Source: Flammula alnicola | Lineage: Eukaryota; Basidiomycota; Agaricomycetes; Agaricales; Strophariaceae | Direction: 5' to 3' | DNA: 64,000 nt | NCBI GenBank assembly: GCA_015499995.1 | Contig: JADNRV010000053.1 | Span: 248,001-312,000, forward strand | Part shown: positions 35,303 through 47,508 of the stretch, piece by piece | How the letters are laid out: each line of letters begins with the position of its first letter | Numbering within the stretch: position 1 is the first letter of the stretch | Notes under the pieces: generated by a model | Told to the model about the DNA's origin: nothing | Seen by the model: the letters and a program-made list of their open reading frames with translations, nothing else | Databases searched by the model: none | Translations under genes and position numbers: made by a program

Positions 35303-36478
35303 ATGGCTAACCGGCGTCCCCAGCAAGAAAAGTAGCGGAAAGTCGAGATCGCAGAGGAGGATCTCGATTTTCCCATATCACAACAATCTAATGAAAGCGA
35401 CGAGCAACAACGAGCGTGCGTTTCCATCCATATATCCCTTCCCATGATATGCGTAGGGTGCGTGTACCACCACGAAATTGCTGACATAAATACGCCAATA
35501 GACTCAGAGAATCACTCGAAAAATGTTTGGCTGGTGCGTGCATCTCAGAACTTTCATCAACATTCACAAACCACCTACGTTTCCGATTTTGCAGCTGAAG
35601 TAGAAAAGAAAAAGGCACATAAGGAGAAGAGGTTCCTAGAAGTCTCAGAGAAGCATCTCAACCTCGATGTATGCGCTTCCGCCCACATTTTATTGAACGG
35701 CTTTCACTGACCAACGACTTCAATATGTCCAGCTTGAAACGTCAGCGAGAGAGGTTCGCGATGGAATGAAAGCTATGTAAGCGCATGCATACTGTGGATA
35801 TATGCGCTTAATCCAAGCAGAACTCCCCTTAGCGATGAGGTCTACACTGTTTTCTTGATGGAGTATGCTGGGTGCGAGGACAGAATTAATAAAAGATGGG
35901 TGCAGCTTCAGGAAGCCCAAGATAATCTCGTGGTGTGTTTTCTCTGGAGCCAGAGGCCTTACCAAAGGCACCGAACAAGAGAGTCCTAACAATTGTCAAT
36001 TATCTTCAGAAATTAGCGAAAGAACGACAACGAATGGACGAGGAAGCTATCAAAACCTCGGCCTCGATGCATGTCAGCGGGCTATCCAAGACAAGGGTTG
36101 CATGCACAGGTGTGATTGTCAAAGCTTTCAATGGGAATGAGGAGCTGAATCTTCTTCCTGCTCTGCCTTTGACAGCGTTCCGGGCGATAATTGATCGATT
36201 GGCTCCGCCAGAGCAAGATACAGCGAACGACGAGTGAACCAGCACCCCGCCCTGTAGATCACGATGGCACGCGCTAGGAAGTTCGAAGCTAATTTTCTTT
36301 CAGGCCATAATTTCAAGCGGTACATGCAGCTGTTACGCGTCGAAAACTGCTATGTACATGTCAAGCATGGTCAAATTCTTCACAATCAGTTCCCCATGCT
36401 TCGATTGGGGCTAAATGCAAGCGCACGTGGAAAAGCGTACTCATCATGGAGAGTTTTAGACTGCATTATGATCGCAGG
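35116..36478 (+). repeat. Segmental duplication carrying a third coiled-coil gene copy
   Basis: This segment matches 23389-24753 (and its mirror in the right arm) from CGGATGGAATAACGATACTACTG through the gene to GACTGCATTATGATCG, in direct orientation to copy A. It starts within about 20 bp of the end of the left arm, so the two breakpoints nearly coincide. It is more diverged than copies A and C are from each other. Confidence 0.8.
35303..36237 (+). pseudogene. Coiled-coil protein copy B, dead
   Basis: Same exon order as copy A, from the ATG at 35303 to the TGA at 36235-36237. Codon 11 is TAG (35333-35335), where copies A and C have CAG. A second lesion at about 35952 removes one G (CCAGAGGCC versus CCAGGAGGCC) and leads to an early stop. 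The rest of the gene is still recognisable, with scattered amino-acid changes such as YAGCEDRINKRW. One nonsense change plus one frameshift make this a credible pseudogene irrespective of any assembly error. Confidence 0.85.
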
Positions 36479-37180
36479 CAACCTACCCAGGTTCCAGTGG
36501 TACAATCGATGGTTGCTCCGCCACACGATCATATCGGCGACGACGACAACGGATACCCTGAAGAATTTTGAGAGTGAAAGAACGGTGACGCGGGAATGAC
36601 GGGTGTGAACCCTAGAAACACGATGAGTCCCTCCGTGTAGACGGTTGGTTCAAATAGGTGGTGATCCAGAGGCTTCCAGAGGCTACGAGTTTGAGGGAAT
36701 CCAGACCAGTGCCATCAGCGCAGAGTTCAGAATCATCATAACCAGCGGCACACGTTGATCAATTCTGGGCCACAGCATGTCATCAGGTCTGTACGCATAT
36801 TTGGCATGAGAAATTAGGTACTTCGCAGCATGCGTATCACTTGCTGCCTCCAGGGCTTAGTGGGCTGAGCGCTTGCGATCCTTATATTCCAAAGTGGCAG
36901 ATACAGCGATTCCATCCAATTGGCCTCGAGTGACTGAGTTGCACTAATTAGACCGTGGTTTGGGTAGTGCACAGATAGCGCCTTCGTGGCCCTACGTGTA
37001 AAGCATTAACGAGCAAATCCGAGTCAGAAGTAGTGGGCGCTAGAACAATGAAGAAGGAGAGCATGACTTCTAGCATATTCTGGGGCTATGACGGTAAACA
37101 AGGGACAACATGGGTTTGCAGTATCCTAGTACGGCCGAGCCAGCACAGTCAGCTTTCTCTTCCACTTACCACCATCTAGG
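36238..37180. other. Gene-free stretch before the RING gene
   Basis: The left part to about 36478 is the 3' end of the coiled-coil duplication. A short frame (36264 onward, ARKFEANFLSGHNFKRY) is open here but broken in copy A. The rest is unique sequence with no recognisable gene, and it must include the promoter of the RING gene. Confidence 0.5.
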
Positions 37181-40100
37181 ATGGATCCCAACGGTAATTT
37201 TAATCCTATCTACGAATTCCTACGAGCCGCCTTTCCTCTCCAGAACAACGACAACGGCGGGAACGAAGTCGCTCAGGCTGGCGGCGACCATCAGGCGGAC
37301 CCCGCTGAGGGCTCGCAGGCCCCACAGCAGCGGCACACGGACATCCAGATGGACCACGCTGATGACGACGAAATGCCTGACCTCCAGGAGGTTTCCGATT
37401 CGTCTGATTCTGAAGGTGAGTCCGAGTCCGATAGGGATGCCGAGGAGGTCGAAATGCAAGCTGTCGACGACGACGATATGCCACCTCTAATACCACTTGC
37501 ATCTTCCGCCTCGGATCGTCCTCTGCCTCCATCTCCTGGGCGCATAAATAGGAATAGACGGGCACGAGTAGAGGACGACGAGGACGAAGAACGGGATCGC
37601 CGGCATCCTTCACAGCGTATAGGCAATCCCAGCGGGTCTTCTACGCCTCAGACCACCCCGCAAGCCCATGCTTCCTCTCCCACCCCCGCTTCCGATCCAC
37701 GACCGACACCCCACGTTCAACACCACATATTCCATGTGAATATGTCTGCTCGAGGCGGGGCCCCGAATAATGACCCATTGCGTTTCTTCCAGCATATGAT
37801 GCCCACCGGCGGCAACAATGCTCCTCCTGCCAACAACACCAATAACGCGACACCTCCGCCGCAAACGCAACAACCACAGCAGCCTCAGCAGAACAACGGT
37901 CGACCACCACCACCACCACTCTTCGGCGGGGTAGCCGTGTCCTTTGAACTCGGCCCTGGGTTACCACTTCCGCCACTGAATGGCGACCCCAACGCGCAGC
38001 CCCCCAATCAACCGCAACTACCCAACCACCTTGCCGAGCTCTTCACTCGGATTGGCATGCAGGTCGTGGGCGCCGGTGCTGCGAACTTTGGCTTTGGTCT
38101 GGGCATGGATAGCGAGAAGGAGGACCCAGAACGGGCGCGGAAGCTTGTAGACGGGCTGGAGGAGGTGCCTGTGGGTCTGGTGCGGCGGCTGGAGCGGGTC
38201 GGGGGGACGGGCGGGGGGATGGGCGAGGACGAGACGAAGGGCGGGGATGGGGGATGTGCGATTTGTTGGGACCGGTTGGTGGATGCTGATGGGGAAGGGT
38301 TCGGTGTACAGGAGACGGAGAAGGAGGAGGAGGGCTCCGAGTCGAAGCAGCCGAGGATTGTGTCCCTCCCGTGTGCGCACGTCTTCCATGCCGACTGTCT
38401 TGTTCCGTGGTTCTCGCGGCCGAACAGACGACGTGCCCGACGTGCAGGTTCAACATCGATCCCGACAATTTGACCTACGTCTCATGGCGGCGGCGCCAGA
38501 GGGAGAGACAGCAGGCTGAAGCTGCCGCTGCTGGTGCAGCGCAGGGTGCTAACCCTGGTCCTGTGCTGATGGGGAACCCGCTGCTGTCGCCAACCCGAAT
38601 CCGAATTCCGATGCTAATGCAAATGCAACTACACCTGCTCCTAACGTGAACCTCCACCCCGCGCCCGGCACTGCCGATGTCCAGCAGCAAATTATGGACG
38701 GGGAAGTGACGGTAGACCAGCTGATCAACTGGTTCGAAAATAACCACCCGATGAACCCGATTGATGGGATTGTGAATCTGTTGAACAATCCTAATAATGC
38801 TGCCACGCCTCCGCCTGCTGCTGCTGCCACTGGTGGTGGTGGTGCGGGTACACCTCCAAATCACGATCATCCCGCTCCAGCTAATGTTAATGCGAATGCG
38901 AATGCTAATGCAACGGCACCTCTACAACTACCCCGCTATGCTACGGACTTCTCGCGTCTGTTCAGAATCTTATAATTCCTGTGCCCATTGTGGTCCCTGT
39001 GGGCGGACCTAATGCAGGCGCTGGCGGCGCAGCGGCGCCGACGAACGGTAATGGTATGCGACGATCTCCTTTCCCCATCTCACCCGCATGCCTCTCGGCA
39101 CATGATGAATAGACGTGCTGACTACCACCCTCGTTTCTTTGCAGGTCCTGCTACTACTCCTGCTGCCACACCGCAGATGCAAATGCAAATCCCAATGCTC
39201 CTGGTACGCCGGGCATCAACAACCACAGCGCAACAGCACCTCGACCACAAACACTGAACGAGCTATACGCGAGCATGCTGTTCCCTTTGAGGCGACAAGG
39301 TCAAGGTCCTAACGCTCCGCTCCGACGGCTTTGAATGTGCCTTTAAATTTCCCGTTACCGCTCTTCCATGTGGATGGCCGACCTTATCAGCCTCCTCAAG
39401 CTGCTGCGAATGCGGATGCCAATGCCAACGCGAATGTCAATGCGAATAATGCTACGACGACTGCCGCTGGACTGGCACCAGCACCGGCACCAGGTGATTA
39501 CCTTTCAGCTCTCTTTGGTGAAATGAGGATTGCTGACGAACCGCGTTGCCTGTTCGATTACCTCGTGGATTACCTTTTCGTTTCAATGCAGGTCCCGCCA
39601 ACTCCAATGTCGCTCCTGGAACGCCGAATGCTAACCAACAACCCGCTGCTCAAGGCCTGCCACCCTGCCAACCTTCCTGGGTTTACTCTTCCTATGGGCC
39701 TGCTGCCACCTAATGGTCGACACGATGTGGTGCGAGTTACTATGGACATGTTCTTTGATGGGTTAGGCCCGTTCGGTCCTCTTCCTCTTCCTGTCCCTCA
39801 AGCCGCTGGGCCTGCACCTGGTGGTCAACCCCCACGGCAGATGCTGCTCGTCCACAGGGGACGCGCCAGAAATGGCCACGGAGGAGGATATTTTGATGAT
39901 GATGGAGGAGGATGAGGAGGATGAGCAGTTGAGGGCTTTGGAGGATGATGTGTGGGGATGTTGGCGGGGACGCATGCTGCTGCTGTGGCCAATGCGAATA
40001 ACATCAACGACGCGAATGCCATCAACGATGCCATTAACAACACCCTCAACAACGGTAATGGCAATGGCAATGCTCCCAACCACCACCGGCAGGCGCAGCC

Positions 40101-41035
40101 TCAGCAACCTGCTGGCGCGGGACGCATGCTGCTGCTGTGGCTAATGCGAATGCCTCAACGATGCCATCAACAACGCCCTCAACAACGGTAATGGCAATGG
40201 CAATGCCCACCGGCAGCCGCAGCCTCAGCAACCTGCTGGGCACACAACCAGGTGCCGCCAGCTGCTGGACAGCGCGGCCCGCCTTGCCTGGCGGCATGTT
40301 CAATATGGGCAATGGTTCCATATCGCGGCGGGTTCTGGGCGAACTGTCAGCGAGGCGTTCTCGCAGCTGTTCGCTGGTATGCAGGCGCGGCCACAGCAAG
40401 CCCAGCCAGGTCAAGCGGCGAGCAAGACGCGCTCAACCTCAGTCAGGCAGGAGCTGCCCAGCCACAGCAGCAGGAGAGGCGCCAGTACCGGCACCAGGTA
40501 CTCAACCTCAGGCTCAGCCACAAGCCCCGTTTGTTACTGGCGCCCCGGGTATTTTTAACCTCAATATGGCACCCAACCCTATGCGGATGTTCCCGCAATT
40601 CTCAGACATGTTCGGAGGTGGTGCTGCTCGTTACGAACAACCTGAACGCCCCAAGCGAGCGTGGACGCTGCCGCCTGCTCCTGGGCCGACGCTGCGCCAG
40701 CGGATCGAGCGGCGCGAGCGCGAGGCGGGTTGAGGTGCTACGACGTCAGCTGTGGGCTCGGGCCGTCGGACGAGGATCCGTTGGGGACGGAGCTCGGCGA
40801 TGCGGCGGCGGCGAGTGGGTGAAGCAGCTGTCGATTCGGCACCAAGGTGCTAGGAGGGGAATGTGTGTGAGCATACGTTCCATAGTGCGTGCCTTGTGAG
40901 CGCGGAGAGGGTTGCCCTGAAGGGAGCGATGCGATTGTGGAGGATGGGACGGTGGAGGTGTCGTGTCCTGTGTGTAGGAGTGTAGGGTGTGTGACGAAGG
41001 AGGAGTGGGATGAGGGCGTCGTTGCGCTTGAGTAG
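37181..41035 (+). pseudogene. Large double-RING, low-complexity protein gene with many frameshifts
   Basis: The ATG at 37181 opens 415 intact codons: an acidic, Pro/Gln/Asn-rich region, then a RING-H2 domain beginning CAICWDRL and continuing LPCAHVFHADCLVPWFSRP. At 38423 one base is missing, and the last zinc ligands (TTCPTCRFNID) continue in the next frame. Further single-base losses are needed at about 38578, 38945, 39172 and 39323 and beyond to follow a chain of Asn/Ala repeats (NANANANAT, ANADANANANVNAN), a region with DYLSALFGEMRI and GFTLPMGLLPPNGRHD, and a C-terminal part. That part reads TLPPAPGPTLRQRIERRERE, RCYDVSCGLGPSDEDP, CEHTFHSACL and finally SCPVCRSVG, ending at a TAG at 41033-41035. 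The whole resembles a conserved basidiomycete protein with an internal and a C-terminal RING, probably an E3 ubiquitin ligase. The zinc ligands survive in pieces, but no single frame encodes them. Confidence 0.7.
39967..40234 (+). repeat. Imperfect tandem duplication inside the RING gene
   Basis: Two adjacent units, each beginning GGGACGCATGCTGCTGCTGTGG (unit 1 from 39967, unit 2 from 40119) and ending in CAGCCTCAGCAACCTGCTGG. Unit 1 is about 152 bp and unit 2 about 116 bp, the difference being internal deletions in the Asn/Ala-coding part. It shows length instability of the low-complexity region. Confidence 0.75.
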
Positions 41036-42829
41036 AGTGCTGCGAGTGCCTGCTAGTCCTCGCTTCTTCATTTTTCGTCTTTCGTTCGTTGTATTGTTTC
41101 GTGTCTTGGTCTTTTTCTTTTCCATCATCATCCTGATTCAACCATCGTCCTCCTTCCCTCTATGCATTGACATTTCACCACCTCTATAATTGTTTTTTAT
41201 CACTCCATCCATTCCATTCACGTTCATTTCTCTTGCATGCATTCAATGGCCATCCCAATTGTATTTTTCAGTATTTTGTGAGTAGACGTCATCCATCATA
41301 CTTGTGGTTGAACGCGACCCACTGACCGCACTCTTCATTTCTGTTGTTCAGAGACAAACAAATCGCTGCAATTTACATCTGATTCCTCGCGCACGACCAA
41401 CACCATGCATCTATGTAACGTTACATTAATTTATGGTCTTAGATTCTGCACTACCATCGTCGATATCACGCACCCAACTCGATCATGATCGTCCACGCTG
41501 CTTCTTCGACACCATTTCCTTTCCGTTAGTATTACTATGGACGATCCGGACCACAAACCAATGTGTACCAATACCTTGATACCACTCCTCTTCCTCTCCG
41601 TCTCTTGATCTCCGTGGCGCTTGGCCCATTTATGCCTCTCTCTCAGTTTCGCAGCTTACTGTTTCGCCCGATACAAAGCACAAAAGAATGATCATGATTC
41701 AATTTGTACAGTATGTCGTACGGTACCTATACTAATTTACAAATTGGTTACCCAGTCTTGTCTCGTATTTAGTCGCAATTGAAGGTCGATTAAATTATCG
41801 TTTTGTGAGATTCGATGTAAGAAATAAACTAACGCTTTTGCTCGTCAGAATATTTGTAATGGGATGTCATTCCCAGTCAAAAGCCCCCTGTTGAGATCGG
41901 ATGAGAGATGTTCGGGTCGGTTTGCGCAGATGAAATCTGTTGGCATCTGTTGCCTCCGGTTAGAAACTCAAATTTACTCAAATTTGTTGCTCCAAATGCG
42001 CTTGGCATTGTAAATATCTTTTCTCCTCGCTTCTGCCTTGGTCCAACTTTGCAAATTCTTCGAACATTTTTCTGGACTTTGACAGAACTTGAAATCTCGT
42101 GACAGGGAAAAGTTGTGTGATCATAATTCTCAAAGTTGCGACTGGGTTCCGACTCACTCCCCTTGTCTCTTACCACAACCTTCCCTCGCGATCTCTTCTA
42201 AGTTCCCTTCTTTTTCTTACCTCAAAGCCAGCTTCACTTGCCCCAGCTTCCATAATAGGCTTACTCCGTACGTATCCGCTATATGTACTTAATGGCGAAA
42301 CGAAGTTGTACTGACCCGCTCGTACCTCGACAACGCGGTGCCCATCATATGGCATTTTATCTCCACTGTGGCGGGAGCTGCACTATCGGGTCCTACACAG
42401 GTCAGTCTGTTATCTTCCATATAAGCTACCACCCAATTGTCTTCCATGCAGGGTGTTGTTGACGCATCGCGGGTGGAAAACGGAGGTGAAAAGGATTATT
42501 CCATGTTCGTGGTCAATCTCGTATTTTGGTCTTACAACTAACTTGTGTTTATCAGGTCTCTATACTAATGTCTCCTTGCACTGGTTATGCTTGGATCTGA
42601 GGAGGATTGTCTTGTAGTGGGTGGTGGGATTGGACTCGGAGCAGACAGCAATGACAACGGGAGGCATCGGAGGGACTTGTTTTCGTACCATATTGTAAAA
42701 TCGGTTCAGATCTGTTGAAAGCAGTTTATAGAAAGAATTGCATTATAGAAAGAATTGCAATGAACAATTTCCAAATTCAAATGATTTCCAGGTGTCGAGG
42801 GCAACCAGAGTGATTGAGCAGCTGAAAAC

Positions 42830-43000
42830 ACATTCCAGCCGATTTCAACATATCTCAACCTATGATGGCGCAGTTTCAACATCTCTCAACAGTTCTCAAA
42901 CGCTCTGAACCGATTCTCATCTGCTCCAGTCCAGATTTTCGGTTGACATCGGTTGGGGTCGGTAGCGCAGCTCTCAACCACTCTCAACCACTCTCAACTG
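42830..43000. repeat. Degenerate CTCAAC-rich repeat cluster
   Basis: The motif (T)CTCAAC with small changes recurs about nine times, including three close copies of CTCTCAACCA at about 42970-43000 and earlier ones at 42850-42905. It is a simple degenerate repeat; no function is evident. Confidence 0.5.
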
Positions 43001-43426
43001 AGGGGCTTTTGACTGGGGTTTATCGCAATGCGCCATCACGTGACTGGTAAATGCGTCGGGCACTCCCCATTTGGGCTCTTCGCTCCCCAAAACCCTGCAC
43101 AGCACAGGTATTACCTGGAATGAGTCACTTCCCTAACTGCGGTAGTGTGTTTTATTGGGGAAATGCAATGAGGTCTTGTTGCCTCGCCCCACTTGTTCTT
43201 CAACCCCCACCACCACTACCACCTTGCCTCTCTCCGTGCATGATCTCTCCGTCGTTCAGCACGCTCCGAGTCGACCAAGCGAGCAAGCATCCGTATATGG
43301 TCCATTCGTTCTGATCTGCACCCAATCTGGCTGGTTGTGGGCTCGCGCCGCAGCATACGTGTGGCTCATCCGTGAACCGATTCCATGAGGAGACGTGGCC
43401 AGCCAATTTTACTAGGCGCCCTCGTA

Positions 43427-43826
43427 TGTGATATACGCCTATCTTGTTTCTGTCAATGGTATCCGGCTGCACACGAACGAGAATAACGGAGTGTTGCGGG
43501 TTCTCCGCGAGGATCGAGGCGCCGGACAGACTTATGCGATCTCCAAAGATATCATCAGCTCGAGATATCAGGAAGTTCGGTGTTACACGCCTTATTTTCT
43601 GGTAAGTCTATTCGTTCCTCGATTAACATGCTTCCTGGACAAACTCAATAGCCACAATTTCACAGGTTCATCAATGGCCGTTTCGTCCTCTTCCTCATTC
43701 AATGGACCAAAATACTCTCCACAAGCTTTTCTGCTCTGGGAAAATTCCTCTCTCGGACCAGCCATCAAACACGTCTGCAGGGCGTGGTTGAGCCACGCTC
43801 GGAACGCAAGGCGTGATAGGGGCTAA
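43427..43826 (+). CDS. Possible two-exon gene fragment, unrecognised
   Basis: An open frame reads YAYLVSVNGIRLHTNEN...RGAGQTYAISKDIISSRYQEVRCYTPYF, then a well-formed GTAAGT...TTTCACAG intron of about 63 bp (about 43602-43664), then a Ser-rich or Pro-rich frame depending on phase. The codon composition of the first exon looks coding. There is no good start codon, because the nearest upstream ATG is followed by TGA, and no known domain. It may be a broken gene or a chance frame. Confidence 0.25.
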
Positions 43827-44902
43827 TGTCCCGTTTCTCTGAACCTCTTTCGCTGATCAAGGAAATCAGTGGATGCTTCCTCATTGGTTGTTTCGCAGAA
43901 TGTTATACTCTTGATATGGCTGAAGACGTGCTCCAATGTCTGATGCAGAAAGCTCATGTGAATATCGGCGGTACGATGCATATATGCGCTCTACACAAGC
44001 GTCGATACTTCCCGAAGAATTCGCAAATTGCTTCTGTCCTTGCTTTATGTCTTTCGATGTCTTTTGGCGCTTGTTAACGCGGAGGATTAACTAAGCCTTG
44101 GTCATATTAGTCCTCGAGAACTTCCGGTTACAGGACGAATTGCGTCATCTTTTCAAGTTCAAGTCTGTGGACACACAATCTTGCCTCATGGTCGCTTCTC
44201 TGCAATCCTTATGGCCTTTGGCCGGTCCGAAGATCATCCTCTACATGCCCGACAAAGCAAAAGCATGTCAGCTGGTACCTCCAGAACATTCCAGGAGGTT
44301 ATCTTTCAGGGATGCTCGATGATTGCCACGAAGCCTCACGAAGCATCCGTCCTTGTCGCGAACAAACGCTGAGGTTGCCTCGCTTGGATTGTTCCTCTTC
44401 ATTCTATCAGATTCTGCAGTTGAAGGCGGTTAACAATTACCTCGTGAGTCAAATATCCCGATCACACAGATATCTTTCGTCCCCCAGGATAATGGGCAAC
44501 TGATTTATACATTATCATGGGGGTTAAACAAAACGCGACAGCGAGTAAAAAATATACGTGCGGTAAAGAATACAAAGCAGCCGTGGCAAATGATAGGGAG
44601 GCTCGTAAGTAAAAATCAATGGTTATGTTGTAGAAGAAAAACATGGGGTGGAAAATATGGAGAGATGCATATTCGTACAACAATGGTAAAGAACGTGCGG
44701 GTATACAATGAGTCCTTCCTGGGTGAGTGATTTCGTGTTAGCGACTGCTCCGATTATCAAGCAATTACTTACGAAAAAAAAGCAGGTGACGCTCGAAGAA
44801 TGACCAGTCGTGAAATGTCGTCGAAAGGCGTGAAAATGCAAATAACAACGTCATGAAGAGAATACGAAAGAAATAAACCAGGATGCAAAGAACCGAAGAA
44901 CA

Positions 44903-44928
44903 GAATGAATGAATGAATGAATGAATGA
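44903..44928. repeat. GAAT tetranucleotide microsatellite
   Basis: Six to seven perfect tandem copies of GAAT just downstream of the DUF6699-like gene stop. It is a simple sequence repeat and likely polymorphic. Confidence 0.9.
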
Positions 44929-44958
44929 AGGACTAAAACAGCCAAACCAACAGCCAAA

Positions 44959-47508
44959 TCAACGGCCCTCGTCAAAGACCAATTCGTAATGGAACGGCCT
45001 GCCCGACAGCGGGACAATACCTTTGAAATTCGACGTCCTCTCAAAATGTCGATGCGCAGCAACCCTCGCCTCTCTTCGATATGCGTGAATTGAGAGCTGT
45101 CCTCACAGCGCTGCTTGAACGCCCGCTGGCATCTCTCGATGTATTCGTCCCCACATTGCATCAGCTCCTGCGGGGTCAGCGGCACGGCGTACGTGTCGTA
45201 TATCGCCCGAAAATGTCGATCACCCTCAGGAACTGCGAGCCGTGGCCGGTCCTGATATGAATGGGCCACTGTTGCAGCTTCCTGTTGACGATGACGATCT
45301 CGCTGACGTGGATTCCGTAGCACACCGGGAGGTCCATTTCTTCGCGAGTGAGGGGTGAGTAGTGTAATCCCGCTTCGCTTTTACGGGGTACCTCTTATCC
45401 CGGGGGTCGAAACCGGCATCGAAATAGATCAAGGGATAAGGTTCTCGCTTTCGAACGGCGTACTCGACCAAAGGCCACGAGAGGAGTCCATGCGTAGGAG
45501 GGGCTTCACCAGGCCCCGATTGAGATGTGCATAGCTGCCTTTCATAACTTTAGCGACGTCCATAATAAAACAAGGAAAAAATATTCACTTCGCAGAGGTC
45601 CTCTTTGATATATGCCGGCATATAGTTCGAGGAGGACATGACGGGCGGCGGCTCCACGAAACTCGAACGGCGCGACCGAACGCGGGGGTCGTGGGCAGCT
45701 ATATGCGATTACTGTGAGTACCTCGAATGCTGCGGATGTCTGAACTTACCTAACATACTATCAGTTGGCGAGCCAGTCGAACTTGAATTTGTGTGTATGA
45801 ATGCGCTCGGACCTGAATGGTGCCGGTTCATACGCATACCATATGTTTGAGCAAGAACGTACGAATCTCATGCATTGGTCGAGCCTGCGACGGATGGTGA
45901 TGGGAGGACCAGCCTCGACCGTGCATTTCTACGGCTGATAGTAAGTGCGACGTATCTTTGGGGAGGTAAGGTACTACTTACGTTCCAGTTTTTCTTGCTG
46001 TTCTTCCAGGAAAGCCTTCGACGGCGTTTGGATAACTGATGGGAAAGGGTCAGCAGCGAATTGTTGCGAAGGCCTTGCAGTAGCACCTACCTCTTGGTGG
46101 CTTCATCCGGTCTGAAGTATGTCAGTTGGAAAGATTTTTTTAAAAAGCGTGGCCATAGTGCGTACCATCTTTTCGTCGTTGTGATTCTCCTTCTGAATAA
46201 TATGCTGCAGAACAAAGCGAAAAAAGATCAGCATAATTCAGCGGGCCCTCTCAAGATAATTACCGGATTCCTTTTTCAAAGCCGACTTAAGAGCTGGCTT
46301 ATGAGTCGGCTTCAAAGATGATGTTTTCTTGAGAGCCGGTTTCAAAGGCGCTGTTTTAAGGATCGTGGTTAGCCGGGACTCTCAATCAAAGAGGGATTCA
46401 ATACCTTTCGGGTCAATTTCTGTTGTTGTTGACTTGGCTGGCATCACTGACGACGGTCTATCAGGATCTGTGTGCACGTCGATTGGAAAATCGGAGACAT
46501 ACTATCAATAGGAACCGCTTTCCAATCTTCGAAATCAACCAGACTTTTCTCATCCAGATCTCCTACCCATGACTTCGAGTGTCCTGGCAGAAGATTACCA
46601 TATCGTCAGTGGCGTTATTTCTTAACGTTTGCGACTCACTCTTCTTCGTTTGCGACGTCGATAAAGCTCTCAAGGATTCAGCCTGCTTTTGCTGTTCGAG
46701 TTGTTCATCCAGGTAAGCTTTGGAGATTTCTGATGAAAGGGATGCGCTCAGTATCGAACAAAGGGTTTCAGTCAATCAATCAACTCACGCCTTGAGACCT
46801 TGGCTCCTGTACGTTTGGCGACCTCGCGTATCCGTTTCTCCTCGGGATATTCGTAGTCTGGGTGCGTCACTGCAATACATCCAGGAGGTTTCGCTGTTAA
46901 AAAGAAATGACAAGTGGCGGAGCTTACACATATCGATGGGAAGCCGAGGAGGTTGAGCTGTCTGCAATTCGGCCGACTTCGTCGTATTTGATCTTCCAGA
47001 AACGCTGCAGAGGGAACTGGCCAAGGATCGTAACTCGATAAATGGGGTGGGGGTGAAAGAAGAAAGGTCTCACCTCCAACTGGTACAATGGGCCCCGGGA
47101 AAGATCGCTTCTTATCCTGTCGGTATGTTCCATAACCGGTATAAATCCACCTTGGGAAGGGTGAGGACGAATCGGTCTGGGTGCTGCAATTATAGCTCAG
47201 CTAGGATCGATGTGATAAGTGGCGTACGACATACCTTCAACGTCGCGCACTGGTGTAGAAACCGTTCGAACCCTCGATCTCGCTGACGAAATGTCTTGAT
47301 GTGGCTTCCATGCATCCAGCATTGGAGTCATCGCTCGATTGTCCTGCGTGAACCGCCTTAAGAACGAGTTGCGGCGCGGTTTTTCCGTGTATGAGCTATG
47401 GATGGCTATCGGTGTGTATCGCTCGTCCGGGAGCGAGACGCTCGCCAGCTTGGGGGTCTTGGGTTCATACGACGACGTCTTGTTGCTCGTTCTCCCCCAC
47501 TTGAACAT
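44959..47508 (-). CDS. DUF6699-like protein, multi-exon, two apparent frameshifts
   Basis: Read from the ATG at 47508 (MFKWGRTSNKTSSYE) through at least ten exons with short GT/AG introns. The N-terminal half is Arg/Ser/Pro-rich and disordered. A Lys-rich repeat (LKPALKKTSSLKPTHKPALKSALKK) is at about 46275-46345, and short helices include YLDEQLEQQKQAESLRAL and KAFLEEQQEKLE. The C-terminal domain starts EPYPLIYFDAGFDP, continues EMDLPVCYGIHVSEIVIVNRKLQQWPIHI, YAVPLTPQELMQCGDEYIERC and RRGLLRIDILRGRR, and ends GRPFHYELVFDEGR at a TGA (44961-44959). This pattern matches the basidiomycete DUF6699 domain as I know it; its function is unknown. Two places in the last domain (about 45209 and 45028) each need one more base to keep frame. 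The exon structure of the middle part is my own splice reading and may be off by small amounts. Confidence 0.65.

Larger units (their letters stand above)
41036..44958. other. Gene-poor stretch between RING gene and DUF6699-like gene
   Basis: About 3.9 kb. The first few hundred bases are T-rich, typical of a fungal 3' flank and intergenic DNA. A cluster of CTCTCAAC-type repeats lies at 42810-43000. Possible exon-like frames on the plus strand occur at 43430-43826 and 44100-44372, but none gives a recognisable protein. The right end is the 3' flank of the DUF6699-like gene. Confidence 0.45.
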
